Source: Tillus elongatus (lineage: Eukaryota > Arthropoda > Insecta > Coleoptera > Cleridae). Taken from it: a stretch of 64,000 bases of DNA. The stretch covers positions 83,082,906-83,146,905 of the forward strand of contig OZ023267.1 of the NCBI GenBank assembly GCA_964006375.1, given 5' to 3'. Made by a program: the position numbers and the translations under genes. Positions within the stretch are counted from its first letter, which is position 1. Every line of letters starts with the position of its first letter. Shown piece by piece: positions 1 to 13,593 of this stretch. The notes beneath the pieces are model-generated. The model was not told the DNA's origin and did no database searches. It worked only from the letters and a program-made list of their open reading frames with translations.

Positions 1-190
1 AAAAACTCTCCAAACAATTCTCCAAAAAAAATCGAATTGACCTGGAAAATTATTTAGACAAATTTTGGTAAAATAGGAAACCAGCAATTAAAACTCTCCA
101 AACAGTTCGCTTCTAAAGTTGACTGACCTGTGAGATTATTTAAAACAATTCTGGTAAATTATGAAACCAGCACGAAAAACTCTCCAAACA
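1..190. repeat. Imperfect tandem repeat, period about 85 bp
   Basis: A block starting aaactctccaaaca occurs at about 2, 90 and 175. Each of the first two copies is followed by a diverged gacctg...ttattta...ttctggtaaa...gaaaccagca segment, so two full units and the start of a third are visible. The array may extend left of the window. No coding capacity is apparent. Confidence 0.6.
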
Positions 191-1008
191 AGTCGCTCGA
201 TTGGGCATCCAGGTAAAGTCTCACTCCATGAAATGCCAACTTTCCGACAAGACCTGGTTATACAGGCAGACTATGAAAGTCCGCGATTTACAAAACTTCA
301 GCATGATCGTAGTGATATGGCAATCTGGAGGCCCGATAATCAGTCAAATCAACGTGCATGTGTTTCTCCGCATACAGGGAAGTAAGCGGGATGTTAGGGT
401 TATCATAACAAATGAAGTCGACTTCCCTGACGATATAAGTTGTATGGAAAGCCTTCCCATTACGTCCAATAAGGTATTTAGGCTCTCAGCATAAACATAA
501 CCCAGCGATGTCTAGGTGAATTTTCTGTCTCTTGAAATGCCAACCTTTCGATTAAAGACTCTAAGGCACGAGCAGAAGCTCACGCGTACAAACCTATTAA
601 GCATGATAGAAAAAGAGCGCAATACCCCAACGCGTATGACTATTATTAGTGCCAGTGACGTGAAATGTATCGGTTAGATTGGCGTCAGATTCTACTGTGC
701 TGTGCATATTAGCTCCACCAAACTCACAAAATGAAATAGAAAAATGAAACCAAAAATCTAAAATCGAAACACAACTCAAAATATCAATCTATAATCCGCA
801 CGCCACTGGAGCATAAATACACCTTGCCTTGGAGCTGAACGCGCATCTCCGAGCATTCACCTCCGATTGTAGCAGGCGGGTCGACACATGACACATTTCT
901 TAGGAATGGGTTCTAGGTTATAGTCAGCTGGCAGGATATGGTGCCAAAGGGTCTGAGCTCATGATGTTAACTGTGTGTATTGGTTAGGGCTTGCATTATA
1001 TTTAATAA
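191..1008. other. No gene recognised
   Basis: Short open frames on both strands show no recognisable domain, codon bias or repeat match elsewhere in the window. I see nothing supportable here. Confidence 0.5.
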
Positions 1009-1158
1009 ATAAGGTTAAACGAACAATCGCTTTTTATTTATCGCACAAAATTCCAATTCGTGGTTAAGAACATTTCCCACGACGTAGGGCCCTCACACGA
1101 TCACCCGGCGAGGGTGACCCAGAAAACTCCGATGTGCAGGTTAAAAGAATTTTCTAAG
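1009..1158 (+). CDS. Possible upstream exon of the NXF gene (weak)
   Basis: An open stretch ends with codons for LKEFSK followed directly by a good donor (gtaggt at 1159) in phase 0. The first firm NXF exon at 13312 also starts in phase 0. The joined residues would place an aromatic-x-Lys-Val pattern at the expected first beta strand of the NXF RNA-binding domain, where family members usually have Trp-x-Lys followed by a hydrophobic residue. Against this, I see no strong 3' splice site, the start is arbitrary (first codon after a stop), and the upstream residues do not resemble known NXF N-termini. The intron would be 12.2 kb. Treat as a hypothesis only. Confidence 0.22.
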
Positions 1159-1359
1159 GTAGGTGTTTTTTTTTTTAGTTCTTCCAATTGCTGTGTATGT
1201 ATAAGCTGTAAGCTGCGACAATATTCTGTACTGGGAGGAACTAAACAATATACTCACTCAATATTTACGACTTTTTGTTCATTGTATTTTATATTATTTG
1301 TGCAGCAAGTTAAGTAAGTCATCCTTTGTTTTTTTTTATGTAATTCTGATGTGGATATT

Positions 1360-1362
<3 letters not shown>

Positions 1363-1431
<69 letters not shown>
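1363..1431. repeat. (TA)n microsatellite
   Basis: An uninterrupted AT dinucleotide array of about 69 bp lies in unassigned sequence. YIYIYI open frames across it are artefacts. Confidence 0.95.
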
Positions 1432-3297
<1,866 letters not shown>

Positions 3298-3381
3298 ATT
3301 CTCAGGTGTGGGGTGTATGCCTAGTATTTGTGCAGACGCGATATAACCGCGAGTTTGTAAACGGCTTCTGTGATCAGTAAA

Positions 3382-6048
3382 ATGGCGGACAAGGACGCAG
3401 ATTTCAATGAAAATGTAGGTGACCAGAGTCAGCCTCAGGACTCAAGCGACTTACTAGGTGGTAGCAACCAGGTACAAATGGATGTGGAGCAGCTGATCCA
3501 ATTAACAGTCAGGAGCATAATGGCAAGGGACCAGATAGCAAAGGAAGCGCCCAACAGACCTATTTCGCCCGAAGCTACGGTGATTACGCCATCAAACAAG
3601 GAACTGTCAACCCTTTTTCCAGAATTTAGTGGCAAAAATGAAGACGTTGATTTGTGGATACAGCGCGTTGATTCAGTGCAATCGGTGTATGGTATATCTG
3701 ACCATGTCATGCAACTGGTAGCCGTAGGCAAGTTTATCGGGATAGCTAGAGACTGGTATATGTCTCGCGTCGACTTTGTAACCATGGATTGGAGTGACCT
3801 GAAAGTGGAGTTAAAAAAGATGTTTGGTTCGAGACCTGATAGGGTGTTTCTCAGAAAAAAATTCGAAGGCCGAAGATGGAAGAAGAACGAGAGGTTCACA
3901 GACTACTTTCACGACAAAGTATTATTGGGAAATCGTGCTGGAGTGAATGAAGCAGAATTAGTTGAGTACGTCATAGATGGTTTTGATGATGCAGTACTAA
4001 GATCGCAAGCACGCATGCAGAGTTTTGTTACACTGGAGAATCTGCATCGGACGATGAAAAATGTGTCAGACAGAGGTAATTCTGGAGTAGCGGGTCCGAG
4101 TAATCCAACACCAGTGCAACAACATCCTCGAAGAGCAGCTGTAGGTAGGTGCTACAACTGTAATGTGGAAGGCCATTTAGCAAGTAACTGTACCAAACCA
4201 AGGCGACCTCCAGGAAGCTGTTTCGAATGTGGATCGACACAGCATATCGTCAGAAATTGCCCTAGGAGACAGAATTTTCAGCAGACGACTCAACCACTGA
4301 GCCGCCAGCATCCAGATTCTACAACCATGTTAATAGAGGTACGGCAGCCCATGCCAGAAGCATACATAATTGGAGTTCGACTGGAGACGCTAGGTGAAGA
4401 GGAAGTAGCTACAATCGACTCAGGTAGCCCAGTATCGCTGATATCCGAAGAGGTAGTGCCTAAGAACTTTGTAAGTAGAGTAGTCATTAGTCCTAATTTG
4501 TCAGGTATAAATAATTCTCAATTGAAAATCATAGGAAGTTTTGCAGAAAATGTGGCAATCGATAATATTATTCACAAAGTTAAATTTTATGTAGTTGACA
4601 GAAGTGCTTTACCATGTAGAGTATTGTTAGGTAGGGACTTAGTTTATTGTGATACTATAGATGAGATAATTTTCCGTAAAAATGAGGTAAAGATAATTCT
4701 AAGCAATTATCATCAAGATTTTCTCACCAATGAAGTTCTTTTGATTGCCGAAAATTTTAATTATATAGATAATGATTTACAAATAGATGAAAAATTACCT
4801 GTAAGTGTCATTGCTCAGACTAGAGAACTTTTTGAGTCATGTTATATTTTGCCAGAAAGGTCAGACAAGCCTGATACTGAATTTACAATGCAAATAAGTT
4901 TGTCAAAAGCAGAACCATTTTACAGCCGACCTAGAAGACTATCTTTTTCAGAGAAACGAGCACTTGATGAAATTTTACAAGACTTATTCGGTAGGGGTGT
5001 CATTAAAGAAAGTTGTTCACAATATTGTTCCCCTGTGGTTCTTACTAAGAAAAAAACTGGTGAGTATAGAATGTGTATAGATTATCATACTCTAAATAAA
5101 TATGTATTGCGAGATCCTTTTCCATTACGGTTGATCGATGATCATTTGGACTGTTTGAAGAATAAGTCATTTTTCACTAAGCTTGACCTCAAAAATGCCT
5201 TTTACCACATTGATATAGACAAAGAATCGCAAAAGTATACTTCTTTCATTACTCCTTCCGGCCAGTTCGAATTCTGTAAAATGCCTATGGGACTAATTTC
5301 TAGCCCAAGTACATTCACCAGGTATATTAATATGATTTTCCGGGAACTTATAAGGGATGGAAAGGTACTTATTTATATTGATGACATTCTGATCGCTACT
5401 GAAACCATTGAGCAAAATTTACATATTCTAAAGGAGGTATTCCAACTTTTGGTAGTCAATAAACTTGAATTAAGAGTGGATAAATGTGTATTCTTGAACG
5501 ATACTATTGATTTTTTAGGTTATCGGGTCAGTAAGGCAGGTATTATGCCCAATAATGATAACATTTTGGCAATTCAGAATTATCCTGTGCCCATTAATAC
5601 GAAGCAGCTTCACTCATTTCTGGGTTTAGTCAGTTATTTTAGGCGGTTCATCAGAGATTTTGCTTCTATCGCTAGCCCCTTATATGAACTTCTGAAAAAA
5701 CGAGCTAACTTTAATTTTGGTCCGGCTGAATTAGAGGCTTTCGAAACGTTAACAGTCAAACTTATGAGCAAGCCCATATTAGCAGTATATTCCCCACTAG
5801 CGGAGACTGAGCTCCACTGTGATGCCAGCTCCATAGGTTATGGAAGTATTTTGTTACAGAAGCAGGAGGATGGGAAGTTTCACCCTGTCTTTTATTTTAG
5901 TAAAAGGACTTCTGAATATGAATCTCGTTTTCACAGCTATGAATTGGAAACTTTAGCAGTGGTCAATTCATTAAAAAGGTTTCATGTCTACCTTCAGGGT
6001 ATACATTTTAAAATAGTACCGACTGTGACAGCTTTCGACTTACTTTAG
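3382..6048 (+). pseudogene. Gypsy-1 gag-pol, 5' part (gag, protease, RT, most of RNase H)
   Basis: A fused gag-pol frame. The ATG at 3382 is chosen because the open frame upstream begins only with GTG at 3370. In order it shows: a gag core; two zinc knuckles (C-x2-C-x4-H-x4-C) at 4150-4191 and 4219-4260; a protease active site DSG at about 4417; a seven-motif reverse transcriptase with catalytic YIDD at 5374-5385; and an RNase H with HCDAS (Asp at 5821) and the ELETLAVV Glu near 5941. The frame stops at 6048 because of a one-base loss around 6016-6020; the rest of RNase H and the integrase continue in another frame from 6021. It encodes the enzymes for retrotransposition in cytoplasmic particles and nuclear integration. 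Apart from the frameshift the reading frame is clean, in keeping with near-identical LTRs. Confidence 0.9.
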
Positions 6049-7103
6049 CGAAGAGAGATATTATCCCAAGAATCATGAGGTGGTGTATGATTCTACAGAA
6101 TTACGACTATACCATTGAACATAGGCCAAGTACTCGTATGAGCCATGTAGATGCATTAAGCAGGATACGTTCAGTTCTAATCCTTGAAGGGAATTCCTTA
6201 GAGCAAACACTGGCAGTCAAACAAGACCAAGATCCCAGAATTACGAAAATTCGCCAAGATTTAGAAACATTAGAACATCCTCTGTATGAGCTACAAAATG
6301 GATTGGTTTATAGGAAAACTCAGGATGGTAGTGTTCTATTTCATGTACCAGAAGACATGGAGTATGCCGTGTTTCATCAGTACCATAATAACATGGGCCA
6401 CTTAGGTGTTGAGAAGACTTGTGAGTTAGTGGCCAGGAGCTATTTCATTCCTCATCTTCGGGAGAAAGTCAAAAAATATATTACGAACTGCTTACAATGC
6501 ATTCAGTATAATCCAAAAACAGGAAAGAAGGAGGGATTATTACATAGCATTCCGAAGGGTAATGTGCCATTTGAAACTGTGCATATTGACCATTATGGTC
6601 CTCTGGAACGTAGTAAGGATAAAAATAAATATATATTTGAAGTCATTGACGGGTTTTCAAAATTTGTAAGATTCTATGCATGCAAATCCACCACTACACA
6701 AGAGGTAATTAAACATTTGAAAGGATATTTTGAAGCATATAGTAAACCAGTTAGAATAATTTCGGATAGAGGTTCTTGTTTCACGTCTAAACTTTTTGAG
6801 GATTTTTGTGTACAGAATGAGATCAAACACATCCTAATTGCGGCAGGAGCGCCTAGAGCCAATGGACAAATTGAGCGTATTAACAGAACTCTCACACCAA
6901 TGTTAGCCAAATTGACAAATGAACGGAAGCTAGAGTGGAATGAGGTTTTAGAAGAAGCTCAATTCTGTTTTAACAATACTATTAATGCAACTACAAAAGA
7001 AACACCAAGCAGACTTCTATTTGGTATAATAGGCTTTCAGAATACCCAGGTGCCGTATGATAGCATACTAGATGCGTCAAGGTTAAAACCATATCCCAAC
7101 TAG
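6021..7103 (+). pseudogene. Gypsy-1 pol, 3' part (RNase H end and integrase)
   Basis: Continues pol after the frameshift; the first ATG is at 6075, but homology reads back to 6021. It contains the H2C2 zinc-binding region (MGHLGVEK, then NCLQC) and the integrase core with Asp 6588, Asp 6765 and Glu 6873, a D-58-D-35-E spacing as expected for retroviral-type integrases. The frame ends about 75 residues after the catalytic Glu at 7103. That is short for a Gypsy integrase, whose C-terminal domain normally runs about 100 residues longer, so a 3' truncation or further frameshift is likely. I deliberately do not give a joined sequence. Confidence 0.88.
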
Positions 7104-7437
7104 CTTAAGCAATGAACACTTTACAGACCACCCATGTTATATTGTATGACATAGTTTTAGTTCACATTTCGTGTATCATATTATGTATTCCATAAGGTAG
7201 TTAAGGTTCATTTTCATATATTCTTTTAGATTAATTTATGTATCTTTATCATTTATGCTAAGTTTGGACAGGAAATGTGTTTTAGTAATTATACTTCTAA
7301 TGTTATGATTGTTTTAAACATACCATTTATGTTATGCCTATTTAGCAACATGTTTATGTATTTTGTGAAAATGAGTGATAGTGCAGTGTTTAAGTGACTA
7401 TTTGATCAGGGTCGATAAAGGTCAGGACTGGCCGAGT
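7104..7437 (+). other. Gypsy-1 3' untranslated region
   Basis: AT-rich sequence between the integrase stop and the 3' LTR without recognisable protein. A short purine-rich stretch (gataaaggtcagga) lies just before the LTR and may act as the polypurine tract, but it is weak. Confidence 0.6.
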
Positions 7438-7759
7438 TGTTGAGTATATGTGAATTGGTAAATATTGTTATGTATATTTGAATTTAAATCTCCCGCGTAC
7501 ATTATGACATTTCCGGTGACGGCACTGCTGGACTCAAATAAGTTATGTTTAGATTACTGTCAAGTATTAAATGCGCATGTCAGATGACGCCCATCCGGTG
7601 TCAGTACTGCGTATGTCAATTATTATGTGATGTGGATGACGGTGAACGTAAGAAGTGTTTTATGTATGTTTATGAAATTTGTTAAATATAACGATATGAA
7701 AGATATTGTGTATTACTGCACAGCAACTAGTAACCCTGTGTGTGGCTCCCGACAACCCT

Positions 7760-7762
<3 letters not shown>
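7438..7762 (+). repeat. Gypsy-1 3' LTR
   Basis: Same 325-bp sequence as 2973-3297 with two C/T differences. It is followed immediately by the right half of the split (TA)n array. Confidence 0.95.

Positions 7763-7808
<46 letters not shown>
7763..7808. repeat. (TA)n microsatellite, right half
   Basis: Continuation of the array interrupted at 2972 by Gypsy-1. Confidence 0.9.
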
Positions 7809-7811
<3 letters not shown>

Positions 7812-8236
7812 AAGTATTATTAATTCTGGAATAGGATGTGGCAACACTGTGTTCAATTGAAACAGCCGAACGATGCTTCGGAACGCGCTCATCCTTAATA
7901 GTATCAATCATGAGGATTAGCTAAAATTCATACGAACAAGAGATTGACAAGCAAAGAAGACTCATTCATTTAGAGTGAAACAAATGAATTCTCTCCTGGT
8001 AAATATTAGCAAGCCTAAGAATGGTTATAATTCATCTTTGCCATAATTTGACTGATAAAATGGTATCCCAAAAGGTTCAGTATTTTAAGTTCATCTATCC
8101 CTCACATTAAATTTAATTAACACCTCGATTATGGGGAATCAACATAGCCATTCAGTAATTTATGCAAAAAAAGTAAATTTGTTTCAATTCTACAGGTTCA
8201 AGACAATTCATATAGAAACAAAACAAAATATCATAC
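7809..8236. other. No gene recognised
   Basis: AT-rich sequence with no recognisable ORF or repeat. Confidence 0.5.
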
Positions 8237-8436
8237 TTAGGTAAATGAACAAATTGATTAACACTATTTTATAGAATGTATATGTATTGTATAACTGCTG
8301 CAGTTTCGCTGAAGTGCTCAGCTTCATCAAATACATATCATTCTATATTTGATAAAGCTGAGCACTTCAGCAAAACAGTTATACAATACATATACACTCT
8401 ATAAAATAGTGTAAATCAATTTGCTCATTTACCTAA
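8237..8436. mobile_element. Small foldback element (near-palindrome, about 200 bp)
   Basis: The left arm starts ttaggtaaatgaacaaat at 8237. The right arm ends at 8436 with its diverged reverse complement (atttgctcatttacctaa). The arms pair over almost the whole 200 bp (gaagtgctcagctt against aagctgagcacttc near the centre), leaving a short loop around 8338. Such terminal-repeat-only structures are typical of foldback MITEs. There is no coding capacity. Confidence 0.8.
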
Positions 8437-9623
8437 ATTGACAATGGCTTTACATCAAGTATCGGCCTTCACAATATCATATCAAAATATCATCCTCTAA
8501 GCCTAGTTTATACGCTGCAAATCATATAAATTTATGTTGCACTCTCTCAATCAATTTAACATCAAGTTTATATTGATGATTCCATATAATACTGTTCTGC
8601 TCTAATATGCTCCTTTCATGTTTCTTTAATCATAATATACTCCTAACAAGTCTACAATACAATAATTTGCAGAAATGAATATTAAAGACCTGTAAAGATC
8701 TCATTACGAATCCCAACATTTTGAGGCTTCCTGACACCACAACTGAGATATGCTGCTTAAAAGTTATCTTAGTATTAAACAAAAGATCCTTTACTGTGTC
8801 AGTAATTTTCAACTTATAATTTTCGATCCTATAAGAAAATCTTACAGGAATATTAGATCGATGGAAAATCATTTGATAGCACTTATAAACACCCAACTAC
8901 AGATTAGAATGACACTAGTGAGATAAAAAGAATAATTATATACTCACTTGAGAATATAAATTTGTAAACAAAAAAAATATCTGTAAATGAATTATTTTTA
9001 ACTAAAGAGAGCATAACATTATTTAAGCAAATAATGTTTTACTTAATGATAGTTGAAATGCACGTGATTTAGGGTCATCTTGCTGATAAGTGCACAGTTT
9101 TATATAAACCACCTGCTGATGGGCAAAATTTTATATGCACGTTAATACTATTTGTGATTCCAAACTATGAATTTTGGGGATAAGCGGCTATTGGTTGGGG
9201 GTGCTGCCGGTTGGTAGGGGTTTTTTCTTTCCCTTGAACTTCTGGGGGGGGGGGTGTGTGCTGTGTAACGATTTTTCCTTCCCCCATTTTTTAATTGTGC
9301 AAACGAGGTTCTTCCGCTTTCTGAAACTTTTTTCAGAAACATTCTTAAAACCACCTGTGTATGTATAAACTACAAGAGAAATATGTATGTTGTGGTTTCA
9401 ACCCCCTAGACCGTTACATGGTCTGGAGCGAATAAAGGTGCTGGGAGGTGAAGAAGATTTCAATTTCAATGTTAAAAAAAACAGCTCCTAGAAGTCCAAC
9501 ACATTTCTCTTGTCATTTTAAGCATGTATCTGGAAAAAAAATCTGACTGATGATAGTGCTCTAATCTGCAAAATTGCCCAATAAATAATTTAGCATTTTA
9601 GTTTAAATTCTTCACATGACGTC
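8437..9623. other. No gene recognised
   Basis: AT-rich sequence. A poly-G run (about 11 G) sits near 9243-9253 in a locally GC-richer patch. The open frames here, for example the antisense one at 8630-8896, show no recognisable domain. Confidence 0.45.
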
Positions 9624-10057
9624 ATGGCTGAAGAACGTTCATTGAAAGGGTTATCGTGCAAAGCCAAATGTCAACGCTTTGGAAAACCACTTTCTGTGAT
9701 GACTCAAGAAAACATTGATTTTGAACACTTAGAAGCCAGAGAAGTAGTCTCCAAGTCTGTATGTAGTATGGACAAGTTTCACCAAGTAAGGGCAACAACA
9801 ATCAATGAACTTAGAAGATTGATCAATTATGCTCAAACGTATAGCAAAAAGACTGCAAGTTTCGTATCAACGAGTGTTTCACATTATCCATCACAACTTG
9901 AGAATGAGAAAGCTTTAGGAAAAATGGATTTCGAAATGGTTGAATGCTGATCAGAAGTATGGTTTGACAATGTTGAAGGAAATGTGCCACATTTTTGAAA
10001 AAGATTCTTCAAACTTCTTGTCACTATGACCGAAACATGGGTCAAACATGTTGATTG
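9624..10057 (+). pseudogene. mariner-type transposase relic
   Basis: Across two frames one reads a patch like HHNLRMRK, then LNADQKY, and finally TMTETWV-HVDW. These match in order the conserved stretch of mariner transposases that runs from the second helix-turn-helix to the first catalytic Asp (usually TMDETW; here the Asp codon is replaced). At least one frameshift lies near 9,900. The open frame from 9624 (108 residues) has no recognisable N-terminal domain. The relic stops where a Tc1 relic on the other strand begins, so one interrupted or joined the other. Confidence 0.6.
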
Positions 10058-10710
10058 GTGACAAGTCTGGCGAGCGAGAAGGGCATGAAAGCTGGCCATG
10101 TTATTTTGTTGTAAGAACCTTGTAGTAACCTTTGGTGTATGAGGACGTGCGTTGTCTTGTTGGAAAGGGGGTTGAATTAACGTCGTGGGTATGGCAGTGC
10201 AATAGGCTGCAGTACATTTTGTACGTAATCATTTGTATTCAAATTTCTGTCAATAAAAAGTATAGGGGACCTGCTACCCTATGTTATCGCATCCCATACC
10301 ACCGCCCTTTCTGTGAGGTCCATTTGCTGTTCCACACAAATTCTAAATTTCTGCGTTTTTCACATAATCGGCCTACTATTTTGTGATCATCATGGACCCC
10401 AAGACAGAATCGGGACTCATCAGGGAACACAACACGATTCTATTCCCCATCCCAATTTGATCTGCCGTTACACCACTCATGCCGAGCAGCATGATGTCGA
10501 GGTGTCAGTGGGAGAAATAAATAATGGTCTATATAAACGAAGACCAAAAGCGCGTATTCTGCGATATATCATTGACATAGAGACTATTTGTTGTAAATCT
10601 CCCAACCAAGCATTTCCAATCAACCATGTTGTGGAAACTTTGTCTTGTAAAGCCATACTCCTCAAATGACGATTTTCCTGTGCTAAAGTTGCTTGAGGTC
10701 GAAATGTAAA
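10030..10710 (-). pseudogene. Tc1-type transposase relic
   Basis: On the - strand, across several frames, one reads in order: ALQDKVST; RIRAFGLRLYRP; HEWCNGRSNWD; FPDESRFCLGVHD (catalytic Asp region); WTSQKGRWYGM; FQQDNARPHT (second catalytic Asp region); and a degraded equivalent of the SPDLSPIEH end. This order is diagnostic for Tc1-like DDE transposases. Frameshifts and an in-frame stop show that it is dead. Confidence 0.8.
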
Positions 10711-11017
10711 AACTTGATCTAGTTATATCAGAACCAAGAAGTAACTACAAAAAAATATAGGTATATACATACCTATATGTAAGTGTACATACCGGACTAC
10801 TCCCCTATGAATCTTCCTATCAATACTGAAATTCAACTGTAACTGCCTAGTTTGAATGAATAATTTTATTCACATAAAAAAAATCACATCACTGTATATG
10901 CTGCACATTATTAATTAATCTAACTATACACATCTTAAAAAGTAGTCTGTGATTTTCATTTGTACTGTCGTTTTTATTTTTTCTTTTCCGAAAAGTTGTC
11001 TATAGAAGTTAATAAAC
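10711..11017. other. No gene recognised
   Basis: AT-rich sequence, nothing recognised. Confidence 0.5.
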
Positions 11018-11670
11018 TTACTCATTCTCGGAGTTGGAGGCTCTCTCTAAAAATATTCTAAGCTTCTCGGCGGGATCTACTGTATCTTGCAGTGAAATAT
11101 TGGTGCATTCGGGGCTTTCAGATTCGTTGTCCAAATCAGAATCTTCTATCACTTCCTGGGTAGTCTTCAAATTTGTAGCTTCAATTATCTCGAAATTCGT
11201 TGGAATACCTGAAGTCTCCACAGAATGATCTGTGTTCAGGTTAGCCATAGCATCCGGCACTTGTGCCAATTTCGCATATTCACTCAGAGGAATGTCATCG
11301 TCTTCGTCGGTGATATCTTCGTCAGCAATATAATTTCCCGAAAAGCTTAAATCAATTTTATCATTTTTGCTCAAAAACCATATGCTCGAAATGAAAACCA
11401 GCATGCCTGCAACAATTTGGAACCGTTTTTTTGTGAGACACTATTCCATGCACGATCAAGTAGACGAAAAGCTTCGAGGACATTTGTCGAAAATTGACAC
11501 TGATTTTTGTGTATGTTGTCATTTATCTTTGTGACGAGTTGTCTTCTGTAATTAAATTTCAGAGAGTTGATAATTCTCTGATCTAAAGGCTGCAGTCCAG
11601 CTGTGGTATTAGGCGACAGAAAAACTAATCTGATGTTTTTCAATTGTGGATGTGCCGTGGAATTATCCAA
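11018..11670 (-). pseudogene. pogo/jerky (Tigger)-type transposase C-terminal relic
   Basis: The upstream frame (11371-11670) contains DNSTAHP, then LVFLSPNTTAGLQPLDQ and LKFNYRRQLV. This is the hallmark of the DDE-1 domain shared by pogo, Tigger and jerky proteins: third catalytic Asp region followed by the PNTT-LQP-DQ motif. A frameshift near 11,390 leads into a second frame (11018-11404) that is acidic and Ser/Asp/Glu-rich (DEDITDEDDD), as is usual for the C-terminal tail of these transposases. The N-terminal CENP-B-like DNA-binding domains are missing, so it is a fragment. Confidence 0.8.
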
Positions 11671-12226
11671 CTTTTTTCGTTCCCCTTTTCAGTTGTTTTA
11701 ATATTGACAACTTCTCTGCGATGACTTTTAATACCGAATGCGGACGTTGTGCAAACAAGGCTCTATTCTAAGTCGAACCTGCCTCACAGAAAAACAAAGC
11801 CACACAAGTGTACAGTTGTAACGAACGTTCATTTCAACTGGAAGAACCCATAAATATTTTCTCTTGTCCTGTGTACAGTAATTTTATTACCCATTAGTGT
11901 CATACCTCAATCAAAAAAATGTGCGTCTAGTCCTAATGTGTCTGAGTAGTCATTTTTTTTTAAAGTAGAGAGGCAACGAGATTCCCGGAAAGGCGAGACC
12001 CTCTTGTTTGCTTTCGCACATTTGTGTATCCCAATAAAAATCTGAACGGGTCAGAATTAAAAATGTGAACGGGTCAGAATTACCCCGCTAAAACTGAAAT
12101 CGCCTAAAAAGCGGTCTCGTTAGATCAGAAACATTTTACTATAGTCCTTTACACAAGTCCATTCAAATCACCAAAATTTGCTCGCTAAGTGAGAAGTTTG
12201 TTAAATCTGCCACTCGTAAAACCCAA

Positions 12227-12228
<2 letters not shown>
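11671..12228. other. No gene; short direct repeat
   Basis: Nothing coding recognised. The word gaacgggtcagaatta occurs twice in tandem near 12044-12081 (period about 23 bp). Confidence 0.5.
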
Positions 12229-12453
<225 letters not shown>

Positions 12454-12467
12454 CCGACATAAAAGCT

Positions 12468-12957
12468 ATCATACTATATGTGTGCGAAATATCCAGTTTG
12501 CGGATTATCCGTGCTGAGAAATTGATCAAAATTTCAAATCGGGAATCGATCGAAATTTTAATTTTTGTTTGTTCCCTCCCACAAATAGAATAAATATCCC
12601 TAACAAAAACCAACGACTATCCAAGTACAGTTCTGCCGGTTATAATTATCATGTTGCAAAAATCATGAGGAAAATAAAACTGAAAATTGTTAGAACCTGT
12701 AGAGTAGCCAGTATGTACGTAGAAACAGAATGAACTGTGATTGCTTATTCTGTTGTGATGAATGTTTATTTATCTCCGAACGAGCTACTACAGTGGGAAC
12801 GCTGAGAAGGATCCATATCCGGGAATGTTTATGTTAAGCTTATAAATTTCCTCGTCCCTATCTTTTCACACTTGATCTCATTCGAGAAGCATGGGCGGCA
12901 CAGCAGAAAGGAACAAGATAAACATTTCCTGAGAAAGACACAGCTGTAAACATTCTG

Positions 12958-12960
<3 letters not shown>
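12468..12960. mobile_element. Dispersed pogo-like repeat, copy 1
   Basis: About 490 bp starting ctatatgtgtgcgaaata and ending aaacattctgttta. It matches almost base for base the repeats at 52750-53231 and 53328-53671. Each copy runs directly into a dinucleotide array: (CA)n here, (TA)n in the others. The copy at 52.7 kb is preceded by acagtataccctccacta, which resembles the terminal repeat of pogo/Tigger elements, so this is probably a non-autonomous pogo-like element. No intact ORF. Confidence 0.65.

Positions 12961-12988
<28 letters not shown>
12961..12988. repeat. (CA)n microsatellite at the end of the pogo-like repeat
   Basis: A short AC array replacing the (TA)n found at the same point of the other two copies. 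Confidence 0.9.
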
Positions 12989-13311
12989 GGCCAACATAAA
13001 AGCTATCATAAATGTTAAATATTTGATTGATATAGCGTGGATGATTTTTGTAGGGCTATATTAAATTCCTATATGCTAGACTTTTATGTTTTTGCTATAT
13101 TTTAATTTTTGTGTGTTTTAATTAGGCAAAATGCTTCACCAAGTAATTGACTTCTTCCATTTTTAGAGAATTTTCGTGGAAAAAATGTCTATATTTTCCA
13201 ACATACTTGTTATACTTATTATACTCATTATACTTATATTACCTCAACATGTTTTGTTATATTACAAGAATTCTTAACAGTTTTCCTAACTTTGCTTTTG
13301 ATATTTTTTAG

Positions 13312-13512
13312 GTTTGTAATGTAGGCCGTTTAGACAGAGATTTTGTTTTAAGTACAATCATGAGACATACCTTTCCTAACGAAATAATACCTATCGGCTA
13401 TTATTCTGAAAATGGAGTGGCCAACTTTTTTGCCAAAAATTGTGGACCAGCAATAGAAAAACTCTGTAAGGACAATTTGGTGGTACCAAATCCAAAAGAT
13501 TCATTGAGTTCA
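13312..13512 (+). CDS. NXF/TAP-family RNA export factor, exon coding RRM-like domain part 1
   Basis: 67 codons, phase 0 at both ends, acceptor ttttttag, donor gtaagt. The translation (DRDFVLSTIMRHTF, then IPIGYYSENGVANFFAKN) fits the first helix and second and third strands of the RNP-type RNA-binding domain of nuclear RNA export factors. Those proteins carry processed RNA through nuclear pores as heterodimers with NXT1/p15. It is the first firm coding exon in the window; the residues before it (first beta strand and N-terminal arginine-rich region) must be encoded upstream. It joins in phase to 13594. Similarity to NXF1 is clear but low, so a fast-evolving paralogue (NXF2/NXF3-like) is as likely as NXF1. 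Confidence 0.85.
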
Positions 13513-13593
13513 GTAAGTTAGCCTTCCATATAAGTTTATTTGTTTTCAGAGTTATTAATTAAATGCCTTTTTTAAAAATGCATTTTTTTCTAG

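Noticed and set aside
3370..3381. Start of Gypsy-1 gag at 3370
   Set aside because: That codon is GTG; the first ATG in frame is at 3382, which fits gag better.
7104..7437. Envelope gene downstream of Gypsy-1 pol
   Set aside because: Too short and without any long frame; the element is a plain retrotransposon.
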